In this document: positions 22,553-30,899 of the stretch, piece after piece
Position numbering within the stretch: the first letter of the stretch is position 1
How the letters are laid out: each line of letters starts with the position of its first letter
Assembly (NCBI GenBank): GCA_031119205.1
Contig: JAVHYF010000007.1
Coordinates: 83,264 to 143,283, forward strand
DNA: 60,020 nt
Source of the DNA: Moraxellaceae bacterium
Lineage (GTDB): Bacteria > Pseudomonadota > Gammaproteobacteria > Burkholderiales > Rhodocyclaceae
Reading direction: 5' to 3'
Notes under the pieces: generated by a model
Seen by the model: only the letters and a program-made list of their open reading frames with translations
Told to the model about the DNA's origin: nothing
Database searches by the model: none
Made by a program: the position numbers and the translations under genes

Positions 22553-23410
22553 TCAGGCCCGCAACTGGTAGATGCGCTGCTCGGTGTGCAGCGGCGCAAA
22601 TGCATCGACATGCGCCGAGAACGCCAGGCTCTCCTTCGAGCCCAGGCTCAGGTAGCCGCGTGGCACCAGCGATTCGCGGAACAGGCGCAGGGCGCGGTCC
22701 TGCAGGCGGCGATCGAAATAGATGAGCACGTTGCGGCAGGAAACCAGATGCACCTCGGAGAAGACGTTGTCGGTCGCCAGGCTGTGGTCGGCAAACACCA
22801 TGTGCCGGCGCATGCTGCGGTCGAACACCGCCTTGTCATAGGCCGCGTGGTAGTAGTCCGACAGCGAGCGGCGGCCACCGGCCTCCAGGTAACTGGTACT
22901 GAACTGGGCAATCCGGTTGCTGGCGTAGATGCCCGACTCGGCAGTACGCAGCGCCTGGGCGTTGATGTCGGTGGCGTAGATGACGCTGCGTTCCAGCAGA
23001 TTCTGCTCGTGCAGCAGGATGGCCAGCGACCAGACCTCTTCGCCGTTGCTGCAGCCCGCCACCCAGATCTTGATAGACGGGTAGGTGGCCAGCATGGGCA
23101 GCACCTCTTCCGCCAGCAGGCGGAAGTGCTGCGGGTCGCGGAACATCTCGGAGTGCTGCACGGTGAAGAACTGCAGCATGCGGCTGAACAGCTCGGCATC
23201 GTTCAGCACCTTGTCCTGCAGGCCGGACACGGTGGTGCAGCCGAAATGATCCATTGCCTGCTGGACGCGCCGACGCAGCGACGACCGCGAATAGTTGCGG
23301 AAGTCATGCTGGTACTTGAGGAATACGCCTTCCAGGAGCAGGTGCAGCTGGATGTCGAAATCCGACACCGGCACCGCCGTGGCCAGCGACTGATCGGGGC
23401 GTCCGCACAT
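22553..23410 (-). CDS. CheR-type protein-glutamate methyltransferase
   Basis: An S-adenosylmethionine-dependent methyltransferase with the CheR N-terminal helical domain (about 20-80) and the catalytic domain (about 90-285): IWVAGCSNGEEVWSLAI is the AdoMet-binding motif and CRNVLIYFD the CheR signature. The ATG at 23410 overlaps the hybrid-kinase stop as TGATG; the frame is open to an ATG at 23434, which lacks a Shine-Dalgarno. Together with CheB it probably methylates a sensor other than a chemoreceptor, plausibly the co-encoded hybrid kinase with its long coiled coil. That target is inference. Confidence 0.9.
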   Translation of the reverse strand: MCGRPDQSLATAVPVSDFDIQLHLLLEGVFLKYQHDFRNYSRSSLRRRVQQAMDHFGCTTVSGLQDKVLNDAELFSRMLQFFTVQHSEMFRDPQHFRLLAEEVLPMLATYPSIKIWVAGCSNGEEVWSLAILLHEQNLLERSVIYATDINAQALRTAESGIYASNRIAQFSTSYLEAGGRRSLSDYYHAAYDKAVFDRSMRRHMVFADHSLATDNVFSEVHLVSCRNVLIYFDRRLQDRALRLFRESLVPRGYLSLGSKESLAFSAHVDAFAPLHTEQRIYQLRA

Positions 23411-26400
23411 CACTGTGGCAGCCATATCCTGCATAGCGACACCAGCTTGTCGATGTCCACCGGCTTGGGAATGTAATCGTTGGCACCGGCCTGCAGGCAG
23501 TGCTGCCGGTCATCCTGCATGGCCTTGGCGGTCAGCGCGATGATCGGCAGGCGGGTGTGCACCGGGTTGGCACGGATGGTGCGCATGGCGGTGATGCCGT
23601 CCATCTCCGGCATCATGATGTCCATCAGCACAAGGTCGATGTCGCTGCGGCCGTCCAGCATGTCGACACCCTCGCGGCCGTTGCGTGCCACTTCGATCTT
23701 GGCGCCCAGGTTTTCGATGACCGCCGTCAGCGCGAAGACGTTGCGCATGTCATCTTCCACCAGCAGGATGCGGCGGCCCTCGAAGCCGCTGTCGCGCTGG
23801 CGGGCCTGTTGCAGGAGGCGCTGCTTGTCCGGCGGCAGGTCAGCCTCCACGCGATGCAGGAACAGGCTTACCTCGTCGAGCAGGCGTTCCGGCGAACGGG
23901 CGCCCTTGATGATGATGGACGCCGAGTAGCGACGCAGGTGCTCTTCCTCTGCGCGGGTCAGGGCGCGGCCGGTGTAGACGATGACAGGCGGGAAGGAGCC
24001 GGCGTTCTCGGTCATGCGCTCCAGCAATTCGTAACCCGAGGCGTCCGGTAGCATCAGGTCCATGATCATGCAGTCGAAGCTCTGGTGCGACAGTTGCGCC
24101 AGGGCTTCGCTCATGGTGCCGGCCAGCACGGTTTCCACGTCCTCGGCACCGATCAGGCGGCCGATGGTTTCGCGCAGGGTCTCGTCGTCCTCCACCACCA
24201 GCACCCGACGCATGCGCGTCTTGAGACGTTCCTCCAGCTTGCTCAGGGCGTCGGCGAGCTCCTCGCGCGCCACCGGTTTGATGGCATAGCCCACCGCGCC
24301 CAGCTTGAGTGCCGTCTGGCGGTGATCGTGCACCGACACCATGTGCACCTGGATGTGACGGGTCGCGCTGTTGTGCTTGAGACGTTCCAGCACCGTCAGG
24401 CCGGACTCGTCGGGCAGGTTGATGTCGAGCAGGATGCCGACCGGCTGCAGCTCTTCCGCGAGGCGCAGCGCGGCCCCGGCGGTGGAGGTGTGCACGCAGT
24501 CGAAGTCCATTTCGTGCGCCAGGTCGTAGAGCACCTGGGCGAAGCGCAGGTCGTCCTCCACGACAAGGATCGTGCGGCCTGCGCGCGGCGGCTTGTGGCG
24601 GTCGTCATCGATCTGCGCCACGAAGCGCGGCATCTCCGGACTCGACAGCGTGATGACCTGGGACGACGAGGCTGAGGACGTTGAAGAGGAAGACGCAGGA
24701 GCAGGCGCCAGCGTCGCCGTGGCCGTGGCCGTCGTTCGCGGCAGCACCTCAGCCTCCGTGGCCTGCACGGGGGCGGCAGGCAGCACGGGCAGGCGCAACG
24801 TGAAGGTGCTACCGGCGTCCGGTTCGCTTACCACCTCCACCGTGCCGCCGAGCAGTTGCGCAAGCTCGCGCGAGATCGACAGCCCCAGGCCAGTGCCGCC
24901 GTACTTGCGGCTGGTGGTTCCATCCGCCTGGCGGAAGGGCTCGAAGATCACATCGAGCTGATGCGGGGCGATGCCGCAGCCGGTGTCCTTCACCGCGAAG
25001 ACGATCCAGCCATCCTCCGGCGCCGACACCTGCAGACAGACTTCGCCGCGGTCGGTGAACTTGAAGGCATTCGACAGCAGGTTGCGCAGCACCTGCTGCA
25101 GTCGCTGAAGGTCGGTGGTGATGACGTCCGGCGCGTTCGGTGCGACTTCGATGCGGAAGCCCAGATGCTTCTGGCGGGCGATGCCTTCGAAGACGGCGGC
25201 CAGCGAGGAGGTGATGCGCGCGACCGGCTCTTCCTTCAGCGAGATGTCCAGGCGGCCGGCCTCGATCTTGGCGAGATCGAGGATCTCGTTGATGAGGTCG
25301 AGCAGATCGCTGTTCGCTGCATGGATGGTGTTGGCGTAGCGGATCTCCTCGTTGCTGAGGTGCCCGCTCTTGTTCTCGGCCAGCAGGCGCGACAGGATCA
25401 GCGAGCTGTTGAGCGGTGTACGCAGCTCGTGCGACATGTTGGCGAGGAACTCGGACTTGTAGCGGTTGGCCCGCTCGAGTTCGGAAGCGTTGTCCTCCAG
25501 CGCCTTCTGCACCGACAGCAGGTGCGTCTTCTGGCGTTCCAGCTGGTAGGTGCGCTCGGCCAGCACTTCGTTGCTCTGCTCGAGCTCGGCCTGCTGGTTC
25601 TCCATGCGTGCCTGGGAACTGCGCAGCACGTTGCCCTGTTCGGACAACTCTTCGTTGGAGACGCGCAGCTCTTCCTGCTGCACCTGTAGTTCCTCGCTCT
25701 GGCGCTGGGTGCGTTCCAGCAGCTCGGCAAGCTGGCTGCGATAGTTGCAGGAACGGATGCCGATGGCGATGGATTCGCCGACGAGTTCCATCAGCGACTG
25801 TGCATCGACCAGCGATTTTGCCGGGCGCGTGAAGGCCAGTTCGACCAGGGCGATGACGCTGCCGTCGGCCGCCAACGGTGCAATCATCACGGCGCGGGGT
25901 GCCATGTCGACGAGGGCGGAGGAGACGCGCAGGTCTTCGTTCGCTTCGTTCTCGAAGATGCGCAGGCGCCCGTCACGCGCGGCCTGGCCGATCTGGCCGG
26001 TACCCAAGGTGAAGGATTCCGGCACGCCCTGCGGGTCGTGGGCATGCGAAGCGATGCGTCGCAGCTTCTCGCCCTCGCGCAGGTACAGCACGCCCACCGA
26101 AGCGTTCAGGTAGCTGGCCAGGGTGTCGAGCAGCCTGGCGCTCATGACGTCCAGCGTCTGTTCCCCCATGAGCGAACGCGAAACCTGCGTTGCGCCCTGG
26201 CGGATCCACGCGGCTTCAGCCAGCGAATTGCGGGAGCGGATGACCTGATGGATCAGCAACGCGACCGCCCACACCGCAACCAGGTACACCGCGCGGTTGG
26301 TGAGGGCGACGTAGTAATTCGTGGCAGGCGGACTGAGCCAGAAGGTTGCCGTGAGGAATACCGAGACGCACAGCGCGACGAGCAGCGGCACCGCCGCGCG

Positions 26401-26544
26401 GGACTGCCAGACACAGAAGGTGACTGGCACGATGTACAGGATCCACTCGGAGATCTGTGTGTGGCGGTCCAGAAGGAAGATGCCGATTGCCATGACGGCA
26501 ACGACGATCTGGACAAGTCGGTCCCTGCTGGAGTGGGCGAACAT
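23410..26544 (-). CDS. Membrane hybrid histidine kinase with GAF and three receivers
   Basis: 1044 residues. Hydrophobic segments at about 9-26, 36-68 and 78-100 anchor it in the membrane. A GAF-like domain (about 125-265) precedes a long Glu/Gln-rich coiled coil (about 270-365). HisKA has its histidine near 371 in NMSHELRTPLNS, and HATPase follows (about 480-600; DTGCGIAP, GTGLGLSIS). After a Ser/Ala/Thr-rich linker come three receivers (from about 656, 777 and 920), with LLDINLPDESG, IMDLMLPDASG and LMDIMMPEMDG. It is the first gene of the operon with cheR, cheB and the receiver-kinase. The Glu-rich coiled coil is a plausible CheR/CheB substrate. Its promoter shares an operator with the stressosome operon. 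Confidence 0.93.
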   Translation of the reverse strand: MFAHSSRDRLVQIVVAVMAIGIFLLDRHTQISEWILYIVPVTFCVWQSRAAVPLLVALCVSVFLTATFWLSPPATNYYVALTNRAVYLVAVWAVALLIHQVIRSRNSLAEAAWIRQGATQVSRSLMGEQTLDVMSARLLDTLASYLNASVGVLYLREGEKLRRIASHAHDPQGVPESFTLGTGQIGQAARDGRLRIFENEANEDLRVSSALVDMAPRAVMIAPLAADGSVIALVELAFTRPAKSLVDAQSLMELVGESIAIGIRSCNYRSQLAELLERTQRQSEELQVQQEELRVSNEELSEQGNVLRSSQARMENQQAELEQSNEVLAERTYQLERQKTHLLSVQKALEDNASELERANRYKSEFLANMSHELRTPLNSSLILSRLLAENKSGHLSNEEIRYANTIHAANSDLLDLINEILDLAKIEAGRLDISLKEEPVARITSSLAAVFEGIARQKHLGFRIEVAPNAPDVITTDLQRLQQVLRNLLSNAFKFTDRGEVCLQVSAPEDGWIVFAVKDTGCGIAPHQLDVIFEPFRQADGTTSRKYGGTGLGLSISRELAQLLGGTVEVVSEPDAGSTFTLRLPVLPAAPVQATEAEVLPRTTATATATLAPAPASSSSTSSASSSQVITLSSPEMPRFVAQIDDDRHKPPRAGRTILVVEDDLRFAQVLYDLAHEMDFDCVHTSTAGAALRLAEELQPVGILLDINLPDESGLTVLERLKHNSATRHIQVHMVSVHDHRQTALKLGAVGYAIKPVAREELADALSKLEERLKTRMRRVLVVEDDETLRETIGRLIGAEDVETVLAGTMSEALAQLSHQSFDCMIMDLMLPDASGYELLERMTENAGSFPPVIVYTGRALTRAEEEHLRRYSASIIIKGARSPERLLDEVSLFLHRVEADLPPDKQRLLQQARQRDSGFEGRRILLVEDDMRNVFALTAVIENLGAKIEVARNGREGVDMLDGRSDIDLVLMDIMMPEMDGITAMRTIRANPVHTRLPIIALTAKAMQDDRQHCLQAGANDYIPKPVDIDKLVSLCRIWLPQ

Positions 26545-26581
26545 GATGCCTGCACACAGTCTTTTGCAATTTAGTGCAGGG

Positions 26582-26627
26582 AGTGTAAGGGGGCCGACCT
26601 GCGGACTTTTGTCAGACCACTCCTACA
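26582..26627 (-). promoter_or_regulatory. Activator-type promoter of the hybrid kinase operon (site A)
   Basis: Read leftward: palindrome TGTAGGA-GTGG-TCTGACA (26627-26610), 22 bp, then TACACT (26587-26582) as -10. The palindrome centre falls near -43, where class II activators bind, and no -35 hexamer is visible. The rsbR promoter (32689-32733) has the same palindrome, spacing within 1 bp, the same -10 with CTTACACTCC, and a shared GCAGG-Y-CG between them. The gene starts about 40 nt after the -10. Confidence 0.65.
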
Positions 26628-26640
26628 CCCAGCGGCAGCG

Positions 26641-26680
26641 CCGCACGCCTGCCGTGACGTGTGTCTCGGCAGGCGTGCGG
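26641..26680. terminator. Strong hairpin between the PRC-barrel gene and the hybrid kinase gene
   Basis: CCGCACGCCTGCCG and CGGCAGGCGTGCGG form a perfect 14-bp stem with a 12-nt loop. It lies 70 bp after the stop of the leftward PRC-barrel gene and before promoter site A. There is no T tract; insulation of the two transcripts is the likely role. Confidence 0.5.
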
Positions 26681-26749
26681 AGGAAGCGCAGCGAGGGCAG
26701 CGGTACGGTTGCGTGAACCGTTGCCGGCAGGTGCGCTCAGGTCAGCAGG

Positions 26750-27097
26750 TCACGACCAGTACGGCGGCACGCTGTAGAAGGCGTGCAGCGAGCGGCACAC
26801 TGCCGGATCGGCAAAGTCCGGCCATTCATCGCGATCGAAACCAGGCGCTTCCTTCAGGTGGTCGCGGGTCTGATCGAAAATGAAGCAGATGCGCGCCGGA
26901 TCGAACTGCATCGCCTGCAGCGGCACCGCGAACAGTTTGGTATCCGCATCCGGCGTTTCGATGAACTCCAGCACGACGTAGGCGACGCGCCCGGAGCTGA
27001 AATCGATCATGAAGTCGTTGATCGTGCCCAGTTGCTCGTCCAGGTGATTGACTACCCGGGTACCGGCAAGGGCGCTGGCGGGAAGATGATTGTTCAT
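26750..27097 (-). CDS. PRC-barrel domain protein
   Basis: A 115-residue protein whose N-terminal half is a PRC barrel (RVVNHLDEQLGTINDFMID, then GRVAYVVLEF). Such proteins are common among stress-induced genes and bind partners or RNA; no enzyme activity is implied. The ATG at 27097 has AGGAG 6 nt upstream, so the longer frame to 27196 is rejected. The C-terminal part (WPDFADPAVCRSLHAFY) resembles the extension of small stress-related PRC proteins. It is monocistronic and lies between the two signalling clusters. Confidence 0.85.
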   Translation of the reverse strand: MNNHLPASALAGTRVVNHLDEQLGTINDFMIDFSSGRVAYVVLEFIETPDADTKLFAVPLQAMQFDPARICFIFDQTRDHLKEAPGFDRDEWPDFADPAVCRSLHAFYSVPPYWS

Positions 27098-27270
27098 GCT
27101 TGTCTCCTTCGGGGATCCGTTGCGGACCGGTGCGGCCGCAGACCGGAACCCATCACGGGCTCTTGCTGGAAGTGTATTTGTGGTCAAAATGCACAACTGT
27201 CAGTGCGGGACGATGCCAATGTCAGCATCCGCTGACAGGAACGTCCCCGCTTTGGTCGTAGTATTTTGCT

Positions 27271-27307
27271 GGGAACACGGTTGTTCCCACGCGCAGTGAC
27301 ACTGCGC
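27271..27307. promoter_or_regulatory. Two adjacent perfect palindromes
   Basis: GGGAACA-CGGT-TGTTCCC (27271-27288) has the 7-4-7 layout of a dimeric regulator site. GCGCAGTG-A-CACTGCGC (27291-27307) follows after 2 bp. They sit between the leftward PRC-barrel gene (start 27097) and the rightward gene at 27337, only 29 bp before its ATG, so they may act as operator and mRNA hairpin. A GTCAGC-ATCC-GCTGAC repeat lies a little further left (about 27221-27236). Confidence 0.5.
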
Positions 27308-27336
27308 AGCGTCCAGGACCCGTCTCGGGAAAACCC

Positions 27337-28095
27337 ATGCCAGACGAACTTTGCACAGACGTCGACGTCGCGGCACCCACACCAGGTGACAACGCAATGG
27401 CGACCGACAGGACCAGAACCCGCAAGCCGGGCAGCGACGCCAGCAATGCCAATGGCACCCGTCTGGCGGTGCTCGCGCGCTTGTCACCCGTGTTCCATCA
27501 CGAACTGGTGGGCGCCATTGCACCGATCTCCATCAACCTTCAGCTCGGCAAGAGCTTGTTGCAGCGACCCGAGCCGGACATGGCACGCCTGGGGCAGGTG
27601 GTAGAGCAGGCGGACGGCGCCATCGTGGCGGCGCGCAAGCGCTTCGAGAACCTGATCGGCTGGCTGACTGGCGAGGCGACGTCACGACGGGGCCCGCCGC
27701 GCAGCCTGCAGGCGATCGTTGCCGATGCCGTCAACCAGCTGCGGCTGGAGCTCGCGCTGCGCCAGGTGACCATCGAGCAGACCGCGGACGACACGCCACT
27801 GACCGGTATCGCCGACCGCGATCTGTTGTACCTGCTGGTCGCGGCCATGCTCGCAGCAATCGATCAGTACCCCGACCTCAATCTGCTTCGCGTGGCGACA
27901 CGCCAGGCGGACGGCAGGATCGCGCTCGACATCAGCTGGGGCGTATCCGGCATGGGTGGCGCAGACATGGGGCCGGAGACAGCCCGGCTCGACTGGGAAG
28001 GCGTCATCGCACTGGCCGAGCAACTCGGCCTGACCGTCACGCTGGACGAAGCCACCCGGCAGTTCGGCGCCTCGAAGACCCAGCCCGGGCACTGA
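27337..28095 (+). CDS. ChpT-like histidine phosphotransferase or degenerate kinase
   Basis: A soluble protein of 252 residues. A helical part with FHHELVGAIAPISINLQLG resembles the phosphoacceptor helix of kinases and of ChpT-type phosphotransferases (their motif is roughly RLCHDLVGPVGAI). The C-terminal half has the rough length of a HATPase domain but lacks its hallmarks: no Asn in DRDLLYLLVAAMLAAI, no DxGxG, no ATP-lid glycines. It is therefore likely a phosphotransfer protein or a dead kinase rather than an active kinase. The Ala/Thr-rich first 40 residues look disordered; an ATG at 27397 could be the real start. It is convergent with the stress hybrid kinase gene. Confidence 0.6.
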   Translation: MPDELCTDVDVAAPTPGDNAMATDRTRTRKPGSDASNANGTRLAVLARLSPVFHHELVGAIAPISINLQLGKSLLQRPEPDMARLGQVVEQADGAIVAARKRFENLIGWLTGEATSRRGPPRSLQAIVADAVNQLRLELALRQVTIEQTADDTPLTGIADRDLLYLLVAAMLAAIDQYPDLNLLRVATRQADGRIALDISWGVSGMGGADMGPETARLDWEGVIALAEQLGLTVTLDEATRQFGASKTQPGH

Positions 28096-28137
28096 AGCCC
28101 ACTGCGCGTTGCCCGACGCGTCTTCCCACGCGTTCTC

Positions 28138-29832
28138 TCAGGAAAGCGCGGGCGACTGGCTGCGTGCGGCGATGAGGGTCAGCAGCTCGTCCGGCATTGC
28201 CGGCTTCACCAGATAGTGGTCGAAACCGGCCTCCACAATGGCCTTGCGGGCCGCTTCGTGACTGAAACCGGTCAATGCGATCAGCATCGGCTGGGGAGCG
28301 CCGGCTTCGCTGCGGATGGCCTTCGCGACATCCAGCCCGCTGATGTCCGGCAGACCGATGTCCAGCACCACGACTTCCGGCAACCACTGCCTGAAGCGGG
28401 TGATCGCGGATTCGCCATCGAAGACGGTAGCCGTTTCGTGGCCCATCAGATTGAACAGCTCGGCCATGGTGCGCGCGGCATCCATGTTGTCGTCGACCAG
28501 CAGGATGCGGGAGCCGCCGGGCGATGCAGCATCGGACGGGACATCATTCACTGACGGGATTGGCATCTCCGGTTCCTTCTGCGATTCGACGGGCGCGGCA
28601 ATCAGATCGAGCGTGATGCGGAACTCGCTGCCCAGGTTTGCTCCCTCGCTCAGCACGTCAATTCTTCCTTCATGCAGGCGCACGAGGTTCTCCGCCACGC
28701 TCAGGCCGATGCCGAGACCGGCAGAGGGCAGGGCGGCGACCTGACTCCCCTGGTTGAAGAGCCGGAACAGGCCGCTGACGTTGGCCGGATCGATACCGAT
28801 GCCGTTGTCACGCACACTCAGGATGACCTGTTCGCCCTCGCGCCAGATGTCCAGGTGAATGCGGCCCCCCATGGGGGTGAACTTCGCGGCGTTATGCAGC
28901 AGATTGCCGAGCGCCTGCGACAGTCGGGCCTGGTCGGCATCCACCCACAAGGGCTCCCTGGGCAGGCTCATGTGGAAGTGCTGTGAGCGCTCGTTGAAGA
29001 TGCTCTCGCAGGCTTCCACAGCCTGCGAGGCAATTTCGCTCACGCAGACCGGCGTACGCCGGATCTGCAGCTTGCCCAGCGTGAAGCGCGAGGCTTCGAG
29101 CAGATCGTCGACGAGGCGCCGCAGCTGCAGGGTCTGGCGCTTGATGATCGCCTGCTCGGGGGGCAGCGCCTTGCCGGACACATGGTGTTGCAGGTTCAGC
29201 GCATTGCTGATGGCGGCCAGCGGATTGCGCAGCTCGTGGGCCAGGATGGCCATGAACTCGTCCTTGCGACGGTCCTGCTCACGCAACTGCTGCTGGTGCT
29301 CCAGCAACTGGTCGAGCGTGACCATCATCTCGCGGTTCTGCTGCTCCAGTTCTTCGATGAGGGACGTAGGCTGCCGGCGGATCAGGTCGTCGATGAAGGC
29401 CTTCAGTTCATTCGGCGTCATCCGCGAGTAGCGGGGTGCCAGCGCCATCTTCAGGGTGACGATGGTGCCGCCATCCGGGCGTGGTTCGATGACGAACTCA
29501 TCCACCAGCCGGCGGCTGCCTGGAATGCCCACATGCGCGGAGTTCGCGGGACCGCTCAGCAACTGCTGGGCGTCCTTGATGCCCGGCCCCTCGTCGACCA
29601 CCCTGGCCATCAGGAACGCGGCATTGTTCTGCGGGAGGCGGGCCAGCACGAATTCGATCTTGCCCTTGCCGGCGTGCTGCAAGGCATTGCGCGCGATTTC
29701 CGACACCGCCGTCGCGAAGCGCGTGGCATGGTTGTCGTCCAGCTCCAGCATGGTGGCGATCTGTCGGGCGCGGCGGCGGCCCGAGAAGATGTCTGAGTCA
29801 CTGGCGATGCGTGCAGTCAGCATGGGAATCAC
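28138..29832 (-). CDS. RsbW-type ATPase domain fused to a hybrid histidine kinase
   Basis: 564 residues, soluble. The first 130 residues form an RsbW/SpoIIAB-like ATPase domain (AVSEIARNALQHA, DEGPGIKDA). A coiled coil leads to HisKA (LAHELRNPLAAI), a second HATPase (LGNLLHNAAKFTP, DNGIGIDP, GLGIGLSVAENLV) and a C-terminal receiver (VVLDIGLPDISG). It is the last gene of the rsbR-rsbS-rsbT-rsbX operon; the GTG at 29832 overlaps the rsbX stop as GTGA (29829-29832), and an ATG at 29823 is an alternative. Containing two different ATPase modules, it could link stressosome switching to phosphorelay output. That link is inference. Confidence 0.9.
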   Translation of the reverse strand: MIPMLTARIASDSDIFSGRRRARQIATMLELDDNHATRFATAVSEIARNALQHAGKGKIEFVLARLPQNNAAFLMARVVDEGPGIKDAQQLLSGPANSAHVGIPGSRRLVDEFVIEPRPDGGTIVTLKMALAPRYSRMTPNELKAFIDDLIRRQPTSLIEELEQQNREMMVTLDQLLEHQQQLREQDRRKDEFMAILAHELRNPLAAISNALNLQHHVSGKALPPEQAIIKRQTLQLRRLVDDLLEASRFTLGKLQIRRTPVCVSEIASQAVEACESIFNERSQHFHMSLPREPLWVDADQARLSQALGNLLHNAAKFTPMGGRIHLDIWREGEQVILSVRDNGIGIDPANVSGLFRLFNQGSQVAALPSAGLGIGLSVAENLVRLHEGRIDVLSEGANLGSEFRITLDLIAAPVESQKEPEMPIPSVNDVPSDAASPGGSRILLVDDNMDAARTMAELFNLMGHETATVFDGESAITRFRQWLPEVVVLDIGLPDISGLDVAKAIRSEAGAPQPMLIALTGFSHEAARKAIVEAGFDHYLVKPAMPDELLTLIAARSQSPALS

Positions 29833-30899
29833 GACGGCCTGCCGTTTCTCGCCACCACGATGGTGGCGTCATCGTTGTCGCGGCGCAGATCACGGAACAG
29901 GGCGGCGGCGACCAGCGAGCCCGTGCGCATCAGCAGGCCGGGATAGTCGCGCAGGTTCCAGCGGGACGACAGCCCGTCCGAGTTCATGATCAGCGTGCTT
30001 GTTGGGGTCCAGGCGTAACGTTGCTCGCGGGCAGGACGGGCCTGGTAGCCCAGGGTTCCATCCTGCACGACCAGGTGCTGCGTACCGGCCTCGTCGATCC
30101 GCAGGCCGTTGATGTTACCGATTGACGCGTAGCGCAGCTCGCCTGCGACAGGGTCGACGGCTGCTACTGCGGCCACCGCCCCCCGCGTCTGGCGCAGGCC
30201 CTGGTGCAGGCGCGCGAGGATCTCCGCCGGGGAATCCAGCGGCGAGCTCTCGAAGATCTCGGTCGCACGCTGGGCGGCCGGTGCCGCCAGGGGGCCATGC
30301 CCGAGCCCGTCTGCAACGAGTATCCACGACACTTGCCCGGCACGTCGCACGGCCCAGCAGTCGCCACTTATGTCCTGTCCGATCTTCGGCATGGTGATGC
30401 CGCTGATTTCGAGCTGCGCGGGAGGACGCACTGTACGTATTGCACGTGTTGCAGGTACGACGGAAGACGACGCGGGACGGTCGTCGAACCAGAACCGCGC
30501 GTGCGACACGGTGCCACGCCCCGGCTGCGAGAAGATGTCCCAGGCGTCGGACTGGCGAACGATGGCCCCCAGGCCGCCACCCATGGTGCCTGCCGTGGAA
30601 TAGCCGTCAGTGAGGCACTGGCTGACATTCTGCATGCCGGGCCCCTTGTCGCTGGCCACGATCTCCATGCCCGTACGCTCGCCGTCACGCAGACTCAGCA
30701 GGAAGACGAGTCCGCCGCCGGCATGCTTGAACACGTTGGAAGCGATCTCGCTCGCGACGATGGCTATCTGCGCCTCGCGCGTCTCCCCCGCGCCGTGGCG
30801 GCGGGCCAGCGCACTCGCACGCCTGCGCGTTTCCGCGACATGGGTGTGCTCGCGGATGGCAATCACTTCTACAGTCGTCGCGTCCATTGCGTGATGCAT
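29829..30899 (-). CDS. rsbX: RsbX-like phosphatase with N-terminal anti-sigma-type ATPase domain
   Basis: The first 140 residues form a HATPase of the anti-sigma type (IVASEIASNVFKHAGG, DKGPGMQNV). Residues about 165-356 are a PP2C/SpoIIE-type phosphatase (QDISGDCWAV, VADGLGHGPLAA, NSDGLSSRW, NDDATIVVA). In stressosome operons RsbX removes phosphate from RsbS and RsbR and resets the complex. Here the phosphatase carries its own ATPase domain, an arrangement known in proteobacterial stressosome operons. It overlaps rsbT by 31 nt at the chosen ATG, which has AAGGG nine nt upstream; ATG 30887 is an alternative. Confidence 0.88.
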   Translation of the reverse strand: MHHAMDATTVEVIAIREHTHVAETRRRASALARRHGAGETREAQIAIVASEIASNVFKHAGGGLVFLLSLRDGERTGMEIVASDKGPGMQNVSQCLTDGYSTAGTMGGGLGAIVRQSDAWDIFSQPGRGTVSHARFWFDDRPASSSVVPATRAIRTVRPPAQLEISGITMPKIGQDISGDCWAVRRAGQVSWILVADGLGHGPLAAPAAQRATEIFESSPLDSPAEILARLHQGLRQTRGAVAAVAAVDPVAGELRYASIGNINGLRIDEAGTQHLVVQDGTLGYQARPAREQRYAWTPTSTLIMNSDGLSSRWNLRDYPGLLMRTGSLVAAALFRDLRRDNDDATIVVARNGRPS

